From positions 124,001 to 188,000 of the forward strand of contig NZ_VNHU01000007.1 in assembly GCF_008124785.1 (NCBI RefSeq): DNA of 64,000 nucleotides. The letters are read 5' to 3'. The position numbers were made by a program, and so were the translations under genes. Shown one piece after another: positions 35,655 to 44,951 of this stretch (position 1 is its first letter; each line of letters opens with the position of its first letter). This DNA comes from Aquimarina intermedia (GTDB taxonomy: Bacteria; Bacteroidota; Bacteroidia; Flavobacteriales; Flavobacteriaceae). A model generated the notes under the pieces. The model had not been told where the DNA came from, did not search any database, and saw nothing but the letters and a program-made list of their open reading frames with translations.

Positions 35655-35949
35655 ATTATTGCAAAAACCCTATACATTACGTCGAAAACTTATTTTCTGT
35701 TTACGGGAATTCTCACCATTTTAATTTGGGGAAAATTCTCTAATATGTATCACAAACTCTGTATTAGGAGATAATATTTAATAGAACGAAATAGCTTACA
35801 GAAAGAACATTATAAAAGCAAATAGTTACGTCTTGTCGAAAAATCTAAATAGTTGATTTTTTGAATGTTATATTTTATTAACTTTACCCTATCTCTATCC
35901 CACATATTCTCTTTTTTCATAATTAAGTTTAACTATAAAAACCTTAACA
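35655..35949. other. Intergenic region upstream of the curlin-repeat gene
   Basis: A 295-nt AT-rich gap without a gene. Near its end, TTTTTTG at ~35858-35865 and TAACTTTA at ~35879 resemble a -33/-7 pair with one mismatch, which could drive the curlin-repeat gene with a ~60-nt leader. I see no convincing terminator for the phosphatase gene and no other structure. Confidence 0.35.
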
Positions 35950-37179
35950 ATGAAAAAAGCAATTTTAATTTTAGCAGTATTTGGCACAGCGTTTTGCTAT
36001 GCTCAAAGTGTAAACAATGTTACACAAACAGGTGTTAACAATGTAGCGGATGCCGCTCAAACAGGTCTTAACAAATACTCTTACGTCGTACAAGAGGGTG
36101 ATGACAACAAAGTGAAAGTACGACAAGGATTTGGCGATGCAGCATCGATCAATGAATATTCCAATGTTACACAGAAAGGAAATAAAAATACTTCTGAAGT
36201 GGTGCAGGATGGTACAAAAGATCGTGTTTATCAACTTCAAAATGGTAATGAGAATACACTTGATGCAAAACAGGCAGTTGGCGTTTCTGAAAATTTGATT
36301 AATCAACGGCAATATGGAGGTAAAAACAACGCTACAGCCTTGCAGGAAAAGAGTAAAAGAAATAAGATTTATCAGTACCAAAGAGGAACGTCCAATAATG
36401 CAAATGCTAAGCAAGAGAAAGCAACCACTAGTTCAATATCTCAAACGCAGTTTGGCCTTTCTAATGAAGTTTATGCATTGCAATCCGGTGAGCTGGAAAA
36501 TGGAACTATCTACCAATACCAGAACGGTACAAAGAACAGAGCGTACGCAAAGGGATATGATGATAGTCACTATATTCGTCAAGTTCAATATGGTAAATAC
36601 AACTATGCCTTTGGTCACGATACAGGAATTGTAAATAGAATTGATCAATATCAATCCGGTGAGAGAAATAATGCAGGAGCTTATCACTTTTTAGGACGAA
36701 GAAATAATATAGTTCAAAATCAGATAGGAAATGAAAATAAAGCTAATGGCTATCAGAATAGAGGCAGTTTTAATTCAATTGAGCAGGTTCAACGCGTTTA
36801 TAAGAATAAAGCGGAAGCAAATCAGGTAGCTGGAGTATCAAATAAGATAAAACAACTTCAATCCGGATCTCAAAATAATGTAGTAGGTAAGCAATATTTT
36901 GGTAGAGCTAATTCTATTGAACAAGTTCAATATGGAAATTTAAATATTGCAAGAGCTATTCAAGGAAGTGACAAGTTGACCGCTGGAACTAAAGCTATTC
37001 AGTATCAAAGAGGTGTAAGAAATGTGTCTTCAATGACGCAGGATGGTATATTAAATTATGGAAGAAGTCAACAAATTGGAACCGCTAACAGCCACAGCTT
37101 ATTACAAAACGGTAACTTACTCTCCAGTACATCAATTCAAACGGGGACAGGAAATGTTGCAATTATCAGTATGTTTTGA
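35950..37179 (+). CDS. Curlin-repeat (CsgA/CsgB-like) amyloid-type secreted protein
   Basis: A 409-residue protein with an SPI signal (ILAVFGTAFCYAQS). The rest is ~15 imperfect repeats of 22-24 residues with the curlin pattern: an Ile/Val-x-Q-x-Q-x-G-x-x-N-x-A-x-x-x-Q (examples IYQYQNGTKNRAYAK, IKQLQSGSQNNVVGKQ, IEQVQYGNLNIARAIQ). It is Gln/Asn/Gly-rich with no cysteine after the signal. Such repeats stack as a beta-solenoid and form functional amyloid in curli. With 15 repeats it is far longer than CsgA (5). No csgEFG or csgB-like second subunit lies in the window. A terminator hairpin follows. Confidence 0.85.
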   Translation: MKKAILILAVFGTAFCYAQSVNNVTQTGVNNVADAAQTGLNKYSYVVQEGDDNKVKVRQGFGDAASINEYSNVTQKGNKNTSEVVQDGTKDRVYQLQNGNENTLDAKQAVGVSENLINQRQYGGKNNATALQEKSKRNKIYQYQRGTSNNANAKQEKATTSSISQTQFGLSNEVYALQSGELENGTIYQYQNGTKNRAYAKGYDDSHYIRQVQYGKYNYAFGHDTGIVNRIDQYQSGERNNAGAYHFLGRRNNIVQNQIGNENKANGYQNRGSFNSIEQVQRVYKNKAEANQVAGVSNKIKQLQSGSQNNVVGKQYFGRANSIEQVQYGNLNIARAIQGSDKLTAGTKAIQYQRGVRNVSSMTQDGILNYGRSQQIGTANSHSLLQNGNLLSSTSIQTGTGNVAIISMF

Positions 37180-37219
37180 AGTGATTTTACTGAATTCTTT
37201 GTAAGTTTAAAAAGTGCTA

Positions 37220-37249
37220 AAGGCTCTGAAACCAACATTTCGGAGCCTT
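37220..37249 (+). terminator. Terminator of the curlin-repeat gene
   Basis: AAGGCTCTGAAA pairs with TTTCGGAGCCTT (12 bp including one U-G pair on the plus strand), 40 nt after the stop. The T tract is short. On the minus strand the pair becomes a mismatch, so plus-strand use is favoured. Confidence 0.65.
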
Positions 37250-37255
37250 ACTACT

Positions 37256-38002
37256 TTAAGTTTTCGGAAGATAAACGCTTATGTTTTCAAGCAGGATTTT
37301 TGACACTTCTTGTAGCTTGTTTGTCTCAAACATCTTGTCTAAATGGTCCAGAGGTACTTTCAAAATATCTGTCTTGTAATTTATGTAGTCGACGAATCGT
37401 AAACCATTCACCACGCGCGGATTGATGGCTTTTCTAAATCTTGTTCCACCACCATTTACTGCATACTTATATGCCAAATAATCCACGGTGTACGTTTTTT
37501 TATTTATCCAGTACATAAATTTATCTTCATAATCTGTCCCACCACCTTCTTGATCAAATGTTACTAAAATTTTATAGTATTCATTATTATCAATTTGAGA
37601 TGTTCCCACCAGTTTTTTATTTACGGCTTTATTATCCAATCCATAAGGTAACATGGCGAAATAATGTACTGAATTGACTCCGTCACTAATTTTTGTAATT
37701 AAAGAATCTGCTACTTTTGTCTCACACCCGTTTACAAACCGTTGTAATCCACGGTTCGATACGACATCCTTTATCTGTTTATTATAGCTGTACTGTACCC
37801 TTTCCAATGAGAACACTCCTTCTTTACGTTGACTGCGATACTTCTTATCTCTAAAAGCGAAATGAACAATTGCCTTTTCATAATTTTCTCCTCCTGCTAC
37901 CGCTATCGCTTTGCTAAGTATTTGCGTTGCATCTTGACTTCTTACAGTAGTAAACAAACTAAGAAAGACTCCTATACATATTGAAGATAATGATGATTTC
38001 AT
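37256..38002 (-). CDS. Secreted DUF6503-like protein
   Basis: A 248-residue protein with a signal peptide (SICIGVFLSLFTTVRSQ). The stretch ILSKAIAVAGGENYEKAIVHF and the later MYWINKKTYTVDYLAYKY resemble the DUF6503 family of Bacteroidota, whose beta-rich fold recalls outer-membrane lipoprotein-sorting proteins. Function unknown. It converges on the curlin-repeat gene, with an unrelated plus-strand gene upstream. Confidence 0.65.
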   Translation of the reverse strand: MKSSLSSICIGVFLSLFTTVRSQDATQILSKAIAVAGGENYEKAIVHFAFRDKKYRSQRKEGVFSLERVQYSYNKQIKDVVSNRGLQRFVNGCETKVADSLITKISDGVNSVHYFAMLPYGLDNKAVNKKLVGTSQIDNNEYYKILVTFDQEGGGTDYEDKFMYWINKKTYTVDYLAYKYAVNGGGTRFRKAINPRVVNGLRFVDYINYKTDILKVPLDHLDKMFETNKLQEVSKILLENISVYLPKT

Positions 38003-38153
38003 GTGCTTAAAATTATTTATAAAGTCTCATCGACTTTAACCCTATTTATTGAGAGGTCGAAATTAAGGGAAAAACCTTAAAAGAATTACGGAAAATATTT
38101 ATTTTTAAATAATCAAAAAGATTTTTACTTTGCAATTCCTAAATCTTTCTACT

Positions 38154-38510
38154 ATGAAACATTTTTTACTTTTACTTATAAGTATAGTGAGCTTATCAAC
38201 TTTTGCGCAAGATGCCGCAAGTTATGAGAAGGTTACTACTTCTTTTCAGGAACAATTTAATGCACAAAATGTTGATGCTATCTTTGATATGTATGCCCCA
38301 GAAATGCAAGAAGGAATGACCAAAGAAGGAGTTACCCGCTTTGTTCAAGGATGCTTTAAACAATTCGGAAATCTGAAATCACTCACTTTCGTAAAAACCG
38401 AAGGTCCGGTGTACAGCTATTCTGCTACATTTGATAATGCAAACCTGTCAATGGAACTATTATTGTCTGAAAATGGGAAAATTTCATCCCTTCAGTTTCA
38501 AGAACTCTAA
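38154..38510 (+). CDS. Small secreted DUF3887-like protein
   Basis: A 118-residue protein; the ATG at 38154 opens a clear signal peptide (MKHFLLLLISIVSLSTFAQ), while an upstream in-frame ATG at 38130 adds non-signal residues. The mature part (FQEQFNAQNVDAIFDMYAP, then FNNANLSMELLLSENGKISS-like strands) has the NTF2-like cone fold of DUF3887. No catalytic residues are apparent. A hairpin follows its stop by 25 nt. Confidence 0.7.
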   Translation: MKHFLLLLISIVSLSTFAQDAASYEKVTTSFQEQFNAQNVDAIFDMYAPEMQEGMTKEGVTRFVQGCFKQFGNLKSLTFVKTEGPVYSYSATFDNANLSMELLLSENGKISSLQFQEL

Positions 38511-38535
38511 GATCTTATAAAATATTTATACTTTT

Positions 38536-38562
38536 CAAAGCTTTCATATTCTGAAAGCTTTG
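38536..38562 (+). terminator. Terminator hairpin of the DUF3887 gene
   Basis: CAAAGCTTTCA and TGAAAGCTTTG form a perfect 11-bp stem with a 5-nt loop; the following bases TATTTTTG are both a T-rich tail and the smpB promoter box. Confidence 0.75.
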
Positions 38563-38570
38563 TATTTTTG
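38563..38570 (+). promoter_or_regulatory. -7 box for smpB
   Basis: TATTTTTG matches TAnnTTTG, 32 nt before the smpB ATG and directly abutting the preceding hairpin, which would occupy the spacer and -33 region. Confidence 0.5.
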
Positions 38571-38602
38571 TACTCTTTTCAACAGTTGATGCATCCATAC
38601 GT

Positions 38603-39064
38603 ATGAAACAAAACAAAATCAATATACTTAACCGAAAGGCCAAATTCGAATACGAATTTATCGATAAGTATACTGCAGGCATTAAACTTGTAGGAACTGA
38701 GATAAAAGCCATTCGCGAAGGAAAGGCTGGTATAGCTGAAAGCTTTTGTGAGTTTCATAATGGCGGAGAACTCTTTGTGATCAATATGAATATCGAAGAG
38801 TACTCACATGCTACTTACTTTAATCACAATCCCAAAAGTGAACGAAAGTTATTGCTTAATAAAACAGAGCTGAAGAAATTAGAAAAAGAGGTTAAAAACT
38901 CCGGACTAACCATCATTCCAACACGATTATTTGTTAATGACAGAGGTTTAGCTAAACTTGACATTGCTTTAGCGCGTGGTAAAAAATTGTATGACAAAAG
39001 AGAAAGCATCAAAGACCGGGACAACAAACGATCTCTGGATCGTATCAAAAAGGATTTTAGATAA
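38603..39064 (+). CDS. smpB: SsrA-binding protein SmpB
   Basis: A 153-residue protein of typical size. Marks: NILNRKAKFEYEFIDKYTAGI, the conserved LVGTEIKAIREGKAGIAESF, MNIEEYSHATYFNHNPKSERKLLLNK and the basic C-terminal tail KKLYDKRESIKDRDNKRSLD that enters the ribosome. It brings tmRNA to stalled ribosomes. The tmRNA gene itself is not in this window. Confidence 0.97.
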   Translation: MKQNKINILNRKAKFEYEFIDKYTAGIKLVGTEIKAIREGKAGIAESFCEFHNGGELFVINMNIEEYSHATYFNHNPKSERKLLLNKTELKKLEKEVKNSGLTIIPTRLFVNDRGLAKLDIALARGKKLYDKRESIKDRDNKRSLDRIKKDFR

Positions 39065-39119
39065 TTCTTAACGCTTGCAAATGTTAAATTGAAGTATCTT
39101 GGTGATCTATAATCGCTAC

Positions 39120-41600
39120 ATGAAGATCAAAATACTTCTCCTATTTTTTATAGTTTCTAAACTACTAACCGCTCAAGTTGTAGGTAAAGTTACTGATATT
39201 AAAGGGACTCCACTCCCTTATGTTAATATCTACATTGAAAATACATATCTTGGAACTACGACTAATGAAGATGGTAATTACGCCATAGAAACTAACCTCA
39301 ACACAGAACAAACCTTAGTGTTTCAGTTTCTTGGTTTCAAAACACTTAAAAAGAAAGTTACTCCAACACAAAATCCTTATATCCTAAACATTAGGCTACA
39401 AACTGAAACTACGAGCTTGGAAACCGTAGTTGTTAGCACCCAAGAGAATCCTGCAAATCGAATTATTCGTGAAGCAATTAAATACCGTAAAGTAAATTTA
39501 GCAAAAACCAAAAAATTCACTGCCGATTTTTATTCACGGGGACTTTGGCGAATTGCCAATGCCCCAAAACAAATTTTAGGTCAAAAGATAGGGGACTTCA
39601 ATGGCGGACTGGATTCTACACGCAGTGGTCTTATTTATTTGAGCGAAACCATATCAAAAATTGCCTATCAAGCTCCGGATAATTTTCAGGAAAAAATTAT
39701 TGCTTCAAAAGTCAGTGGTAACGATAACGGTTTCAGTCTTAACAGTGCCAGAGAATCAAATATTAGCTTTTATCAAAATACTATTCGTTTAAATAGTGAG
39801 ATCGTATCACCCATTGCTGATTATGCCTTTAATTATTATGAGTATACGCTCGAAGGAGTGTTTTTTGATGATCGGGGAAACTTAATCAATAAGATTGAAG
39901 TGCAACCAAAACGTAAAAAAGATCGTGTCTTTTCTGGATATATTTACATTATTGAAGATGATTGGGAGATTTTTGGAATTGACCTTACCACCACCGGAGA
40001 AGCTGTTCAAATACCACCTATTGAAAATTTAATTTTTAAGCAAAATTTCACCTACTCAGAAAAAGACAAACTATGGGTGCGCATATCACAAACGCTTGAT
40101 TTTAGCTTTGCTTTCTTTGGTGTTTCCGGTAATGGAAGGTTTACTGCTGTATACAGTAATTATGATTTCAATCCTGATTTTGACAAGAATCACTTTACTA
40201 AAGAGATTTTATCATTTTCAAAGGCTGCCAATGAGAAAGATAGTTTGTATTGGACCGGCATTAGACCAGTCCCTCTCACTGATGAGGAGCTTAATGATTA
40301 TATTAAAAAGGACAGCGTACAACAAGTTCGAACTTCACAAAAATACCTGGACTCTATTGATCGTGTCACCAATCGTCCGTCGTTATTAAATCCGCTACTG
40401 GGATATAGTTACGACAACTCTTTTCAAGATTGGAAAATAGATATAAGCGCTCCCCTGCTAGGCACCCACTTTAACACCATACAAGGATGGAACATAGGTG
40501 TTGAAACTTCGTTTCAGAAAAATAAAAAAGATTCCCGCAACACCTTTTGGAAATTGTATACCACCACCAAGTACGGATTTGGTGATGACCGTCTACGCGG
40601 AACTTTTGGATACCAACAGCGCTTTAATAATTTTTCAAAAGCTATGCTGACAATTACTGGGGGAATCAAGGTCCAACAATTTAATGCTTCTGAGCCCATA
40701 TCCCCCCTCATCAACGATATCACAACAACCTTATTTGAAAGAAATTATATAAAAGTCTACGAGCGTAAATTTGCTGAAGCCTCGTATGCCGAAGAAATCT
40801 TTAATGGCTTTCGTGTGCATGGAACCCTTTCTTATGAGAGACGCACACCCCTTTTTAACAACACAGATCAGGTGATCATTCCTTATGAAGATAAAGCGTA
40901 TACAAGTAACAATCCCTTGCTTCCAGAAAACTTTATGGATGCTCCCTTTATTGAACATACTATTGTGAAAGCGAATGTATCCACGCGAATTAATTTTGGA
41001 CAGGAATATTTAAGCTATCCAGATGGAAAATTTAACCTTGGCAACGACACCTATCCAACACTTTTTTTGACCTATGAAAAAGGATTTGGAGCCTCTGAAA
41101 AAAATTATAATTTTGACCAAATTAAAGCGCGGCTATTACAAAGTTTTGCCACAGGCAACAAAGGAAGATTTGGCTATCACATAAAAGCTGGTTATTTTTT
41201 TAATGCCAACGATATTGCGTTTATAGATTATCATCATGTAAATGGTAATCAAACAAGAATAGGTACTACGTCAAACTATCTAAACACCTTTAATCTATCC
41301 CCCTATTATAGCAATAGTACAAATACTGAATATCTCGAAGCTCATGTAGAGCACGATTTTAAAGGATGGATTTTAGGAAAATTCCCTTTACTTAATAAAC
41401 TCAATTGGAATCTCGTGCTAGGTGCACATCTTTTGAGTACTCCAGCTATTAAGCCTTACACAGAGTACTCTATTGGTATTGATAATTTAGGGGTAGGCAA
41501 ATTTAAATTACTTCGCCTTGATTACGTGATCTCTAATCAAAATAATATGCAAGAGGGCGCTTTTATTTTTGGACTTAAATTCTTAAATCTTCTTGACTAA
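39120..41600 (+). CDS. DUF5686 outer-membrane protein with carboxypeptidase-like regulatory domain
   Basis: An 826-residue protein. The ATG at 39120 gives a signal peptide (MKIKILLLFFIVSKLLTAQ); an earlier GTG at 39099 is less likely. Residues ~20-105 are a carboxypeptidase-like regulatory domain (VVGKVTDIKGTPLPYVNIYI) as found in SusC-type proteins. The rest is the DUF5686 region, ending in a beta-rich stretch and a C-terminal Leu-Leu-Asp, consistent with an outer-membrane barrel but without a TonB plug. Function unknown; conserved in Bacteroidota. Confidence 0.85.
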   Translation: MKIKILLLFFIVSKLLTAQVVGKVTDIKGTPLPYVNIYIENTYLGTTTNEDGNYAIETNLNTEQTLVFQFLGFKTLKKKVTPTQNPYILNIRLQTETTSLETVVVSTQENPANRIIREAIKYRKVNLAKTKKFTADFYSRGLWRIANAPKQILGQKIGDFNGGLDSTRSGLIYLSETISKIAYQAPDNFQEKIIASKVSGNDNGFSLNSARESNISFYQNTIRLNSEIVSPIADYAFNYYEYTLEGVFFDDRGNLINKIEVQPKRKKDRVFSGYIYIIEDDWEIFGIDLTTTGEAVQIPPIENLIFKQNFTYSEKDKLWVRISQTLDFSFAFFGVSGNGRFTAVYSNYDFNPDFDKNHFTKEILSFSKAANEKDSLYWTGIRPVPLTDEELNDYIKKDSVQQVRTSQKYLDSIDRVTNRPSLLNPLLGYSYDNSFQDWKIDISAPLLGTHFNTIQGWNIGVETSFQKNKKDSRNTFWKLYTTTKYGFGDDRLRGTFGYQQRFNNFSKAMLTITGGIKVQQFNASEPISPLINDITTTLFERNYIKVYERKFAEASYAEEIFNGFRVHGTLSYERRTPLFNNTDQVIIPYEDKAYTSNNPLLPENFMDAPFIEHTIVKANVSTRINFGQEYLSYPDGKFNLGNDTYPTLFLTYEKGFGASEKNYNFDQIKARLLQSFATGNKGRFGYHIKAGYFFNANDIAFIDYHHVNGNQTRIGTTSNYLNTFNLSPYYSNSTNTEYLEAHVEHDFKGWILGKFPLLNKLNWNLVLGAHLLSTPAIKPYTEYSIGIDNLGVGKFKLLRLDYVISNQNNMQEGAFIFGLKFLNLLD

Positions 41601-41659
41601 TCTTAGTCGTAAAATTTATGATAAATATGTACCTTTAACTGATACCTTATATTTTGACT

Positions 41660-42496
41660 ATGAAATTATTTTTGATAATTCTATGTGCCATAAGCAGTGT
41701 CCTGCCTTTTGACAGTTACTCTCAAGGCCAAAATTTATCTTTGAACAAGACACTTTTTTCAATAGGCGAGACACTTACATTTCAGTCGCGAATATTGAAT
41801 GAATCAAGAAAAATAAACATTTATCTTCCTGTTTCTTATAATAAAAATACAGGTAAAAAGTATCCCGTTATTTATTTACTTGATGGGTCCGGTAACGAAG
41901 ATTTTATTCATATTGCCGGTATCGTACAATTTGGTTCCTTCTCTTGGATTAATATGATTCCTGAAACTATTGTTGTCGGTATTGAAAATGTAGACAGAAA
42001 AAGAGATTTTACTTATCCAACAACTGTCGAGCAGGATAAACAAGATTTTCCTACCACGGGCGGATCAGAAAAATTTATAACATTTATTGAACAAGAGTTG
42101 CAACCTTTGCTTAAAAACACTTATCCAATAAATGAGATCAGCACTTTAATAGGGCAATCTCTCGGAGGATTGTTGGTTACAGAAATACTTTTTAAAAAAC
42201 CTGATCTTTTTGATAACTATATTATTGTAAGCCCCAGTATTTGGTGGGATAATGAATCTATATTATCCTTGATGCCTAGGAAACCTGTAGCGAAAAAAAC
42301 GATCTATATTACTGTAGGAAAAGAAGGAACCATCATGGAATCGGGCGCTAAAAAATTATATGATATGTTAAAAAGTCGTTCGACCAATTACGATAATATA
42401 TATTTTAAATATCTGGAGAATCAGCGTCATGGTGATGCACTACACCTTGCCGTGTACGATGGATTTGAAAAAATTTTTCGCTCCAGTAAACCATAG
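41660..42496 (+). CDS. Secreted esterase of the Esterase-D/IroE type
   Basis: A 278-residue alpha/beta hydrolase. The ATG at 41660 opens a signal peptide (LFLIILCAISSVLPFDSYSQ). Visible: KKYPVIYLLDGSGNEDF (oxyanion region), nucleophile Ser in LIGQSLGGLLVTEIL, and His in NQRHGDALHLAVYDG near the end. It resembles enterobactin-esterase-like hydrolases (PF00756). Substrate unknown. The methyltransferase gene starts 23 nt later. Confidence 0.83.
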   Translation: MKLFLIILCAISSVLPFDSYSQGQNLSLNKTLFSIGETLTFQSRILNESRKINIYLPVSYNKNTGKKYPVIYLLDGSGNEDFIHIAGIVQFGSFSWINMIPETIVVGIENVDRKRDFTYPTTVEQDKQDFPTTGGSEKFITFIEQELQPLLKNTYPINEISTLIGQSLGGLLVTEILFKKPDLFDNYIIVSPSIWWDNESILSLMPRKPVAKKTIYITVGKEGTIMESGAKKLYDMLKSRSTNYDNIYFKYLENQRHGDALHLAVYDGFEKIFRSSKP

Positions 42497-42519
42497 TAAG
42501 TAGAACGAATTAGAAATTT

Positions 42520-43152
42520 ATGGATCCATACCAAATAACATTTGAGAGTTGGGACAAGGTAGCTAAGAAGTATCAGGAAGTATTTATGGATTTTGAGTTA
42601 TACAATAACTCCTACGATCTTTTCTTGACAACCTTATCTAAGCCTAACGTTACTATATTGGAGATTGGTTGCGGTCCCGGAAACATTACTAGCTATCTGC
42701 TCAATAAAAAACCCACTCTCAATATAGAAGCATACGATATCGCGCCATCCATGATCGAGCTGGCTAAAATCAATAATCCAACAGCTACTTGTGGCGTATT
42801 GGATGCACGAGAAATTCAAACTTTATCTTCTTTGTATGATGCTATCCTCTGTGGATTTTGCTTACCGTATCTTGCTAATAACGATGTGAGTCAATTTATT
42901 CATGATTCATACAAGCTTTTACAACCTAATGGCATACTTTATCTGAGCACTTTGGAAGGAGATTATGAAACGTCGGGTTATATAACGGGAAGTACAGGCG
43001 ATCAGATGTATGTGTACTATCATAGCGAAACCACCTTACGTACCATGTTGAATAGACACAGTTTTGAGCTAATTGAAATTATTCGTAAACCTTATTCGAG
43101 AGCAGACGGTTCTCAGGAAATACATCTAATCGTGCTTTCTAGAAAGTTGTAA
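42520..43152 (+). CDS. Class I SAM-dependent methyltransferase
   Basis: A 210-residue protein with SAM-binding motif I ILEIGCGPGNITSYLL (residues ~47-62), the acidic motif II NIEAYDIAPSMIELAK and motif III-like YDAILCGFCLPYL. The catalytic target cannot be predicted. It lies between an esterase gene and pcm on the opposite strand. Confidence 0.85.
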   Translation: MDPYQITFESWDKVAKKYQEVFMDFELYNNSYDLFLTTLSKPNVTILEIGCGPGNITSYLLNKKPTLNIEAYDIAPSMIELAKINNPTATCGVLDAREIQTLSSLYDAILCGFCLPYLANNDVSQFIHDSYKLLQPNGILYLSTLEGDYETSGYITGSTGDQMYVYYHSETTLRTMLNRHSFELIEIIRKPYSRADGSQEIHLIVLSRKL

Positions 43153-43168
43153 ATGCATTGAATTAAAA

Positions 43169-43819
43169 TTAATTTTTATCCTCTAATAGAGGTACAAAAC
43201 GAAACTCACCATATTCTCTTTTTTGATACTCAGTTTCACTGGTACGCACAAAAAGTGTCATGATTTGCGGATCATCACCTACCGGAATTACCAGACGGCC
43301 TCCAATAGCAAGTTGGCTAAGTAAAGGCTTAGGAACATAAGGAGCTCCAGCAGTAACGATGATACCGTCATAAGGTGCATATTCTTCTAAACCTTTATAG
43401 CCATCTCCAAAAGAAAGATATTTGGGTCGGTATCCAAGCTTAGTTAAGAAAGTTTTGGTTTTTCTAAATAACTCATGCTGCCTCTCGATACTATAGACTT
43501 TCACCCCTAGCTCACATAATACAGCAGTTTGATATCCTGAACCTGTACCTATCTCCAATACCTTATCTCCACGCTGTACTTCTAACAACGCTGATTGAAA
43601 AGCCACGGTATATGGCTGTGATATCGTTTGATCTGCTGCAATGGGAAATGCTTTATCCTGATAGGCATGATCTTCAAAACTTGAATCCATAAAAAGATGT
43701 CTGGGAATTGCATTGATCGCAGCAAGTACTGCTTTATTTTGAATTCCCTTTTTAACTAACAAGTCTACAAGCTGTTTGCGTTTTCCCGCATGGCGTATGG
43801 TATCTCTGGCTTTCATCAT
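43169..43819 (-). CDS. pcm: Protein-L-isoaspartate O-methyltransferase
   Basis: A 216-residue enzyme of typical size. Marks: AINAIPRHLFMDSSFEDHAY, the isoaspartate-site stretch IAADQTISQPYTVAFQ, SAM motif VLEIGTGSGYQTAVLCELG and VTAGAPYVPKPLLSQLAIGG. It repairs damaged Asp/Asn residues in proteins. Monocistronic, with the Gfo/Idh gene divergent from it across 140 nt. Confidence 0.95.
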   Translation of the reverse strand: MMKARDTIRHAGKRKQLVDLLVKKGIQNKAVLAAINAIPRHLFMDSSFEDHAYQDKAFPIAADQTISQPYTVAFQSALLEVQRGDKVLEIGTGSGYQTAVLCELGVKVYSIERQHELFRKTKTFLTKLGYRPKYLSFGDGYKGLEEYAPYDGIIVTAGAPYVPKPLLSQLAIGGRLVIPVGDDPQIMTLFVRTSETEYQKREYGEFRFVPLLEDKN

Positions 43820-43935
43820 GGTCGTTTAGCACGCTAAAATTACATAAACATTTTAAGGATTTCCTAACAAATTTGGCATAAAACGAATATTTTGCATTTT
43901 ACGATCAAATAGGAATCAAAATTTATAAATAATAC

Positions 43936-43943
43936 TATTTTTG
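43936..43943 (+). promoter_or_regulatory. -7 box for the Gfo/Idh-hbd unit
   Basis: TATTTTTG matches TAnnTTTG, 16 nt before the ATG at 43960, giving a leader of ~12 nt. Confidence 0.5.
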
Positions 43944-43959
43944 TGTAAAACTTTGAATT

Positions 43960-44925
43960 ATGCTCAAAGCCGGAGTATTAGGTGCTGGACACCTTGGAAA
44001 AATCCATTTAAGACTTTTAGAACAATCCGAAAATTATCAACTTATAGGATTTTATGATCCGAATCTTGAACAAGCACAAGCCATCGTAGATGAATTTGGG
44101 TATCGATTATTTGATTCTGCCGAAGCACTTATTGCAGCCGTGGATATGGTGGATATTGTAACCCCAACCTTTGCTCATTTTGATGTCGCAAAACAAGCGA
44201 TTGAAGCTGGAAAACATATTTTTATAGAGAAACCTATAACGAATACTGTTGAAGAGGCAGATATTTTAATCGCACTAGCCAAAAAACATAAGGTAAAAGG
44301 ACAAGTAGGTCATGTGGAGCGCTTTAATCCTGCTTTTACCTCGGTTGCTTCAAAAATCGAGAACCCTATGTTCATAGAAACACATCGCTTGGCAGAGTTT
44401 AATCCGCGGGGTACGGATGTGCCTGTAGTTTTAGATCTAATGATCCACGATATTGATGCTATATTGAGCGTTGTAAAATCAGACGTTAAACAGATCAGTG
44501 CCAGCGGCGTCTCGGTTATTAGTGAAACTCCGGATATTGCAAATGCACGCATCGAGTTTGAGAATGGATGTGTTGCCAACCTCACAGCTAGTAGAATCTC
44601 TTTGAAAAACATGAGAAAATCCAGATTTTTTCAAAAGGATGCATACATCTCTGTTGACTTTTTTGAAAAGAAATGTGAAGTGGTAAAAATGAAAGAAGCT
44701 CCGGAACATCCGGATGATTTTGCCATGATTTTACAGAATGCAGAAGGGATTAAAAAGCAAATCTATTTTGATAATCCAGAAGTATCGACTAATAATGCAA
44801 TCTTAGATGAGTTAAATTATTTTGCAGAAGCAGTTAAAAATGATACTATGCCAATAGTGTCGCTTGAGGATGGAGCCAGAGCATTACAAGTAGCTTTGCA
44901 AATCATCTCATGTTTTAAAAAATAA
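43960..44925 (+). CDS. Gfo/Idh/MocA-family oxidoreductase
   Basis: A 321-residue NAD(P)-dependent oxidoreductase with the N-terminal Rossmann motif GVLGAGHLGKIHLRLLEQ, the family lysine in IEAGKHIFIEKPITNT, GQVGHVERFNPAF and HDIDAILSVVKSD. Substrates in this family are sugars or cyclitols, which cannot be told here. It is followed 26 nt later by hbd, likely one operon, though no shared pathway is evident. Confidence 0.9.
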   Translation: MLKAGVLGAGHLGKIHLRLLEQSENYQLIGFYDPNLEQAQAIVDEFGYRLFDSAEALIAAVDMVDIVTPTFAHFDVAKQAIEAGKHIFIEKPITNTVEEADILIALAKKHKVKGQVGHVERFNPAFTSVASKIENPMFIETHRLAEFNPRGTDVPVVLDLMIHDIDAILSVVKSDVKQISASGVSVISETPDIANARIEFENGCVANLTASRISLKNMRKSRFFQKDAYISVDFFEKKCEVVKMKEAPEHPDDFAMILQNAEGIKKQIYFDNPEVSTNNAILDELNYFAEAVKNDTMPIVSLEDGARALQVALQIISCFKK

Positions 44926-44951
44926 ATACATAGTTAATTAATACACATACA

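Noticed and set aside
35971..36687. Minus-strand frames of 147 and 84 residues within the curlin-repeat gene
   Set aside because: Products of the repetitive Gln/Asn codons read backwards (Ile/Leu/Cys-rich); no promoter and no known match.
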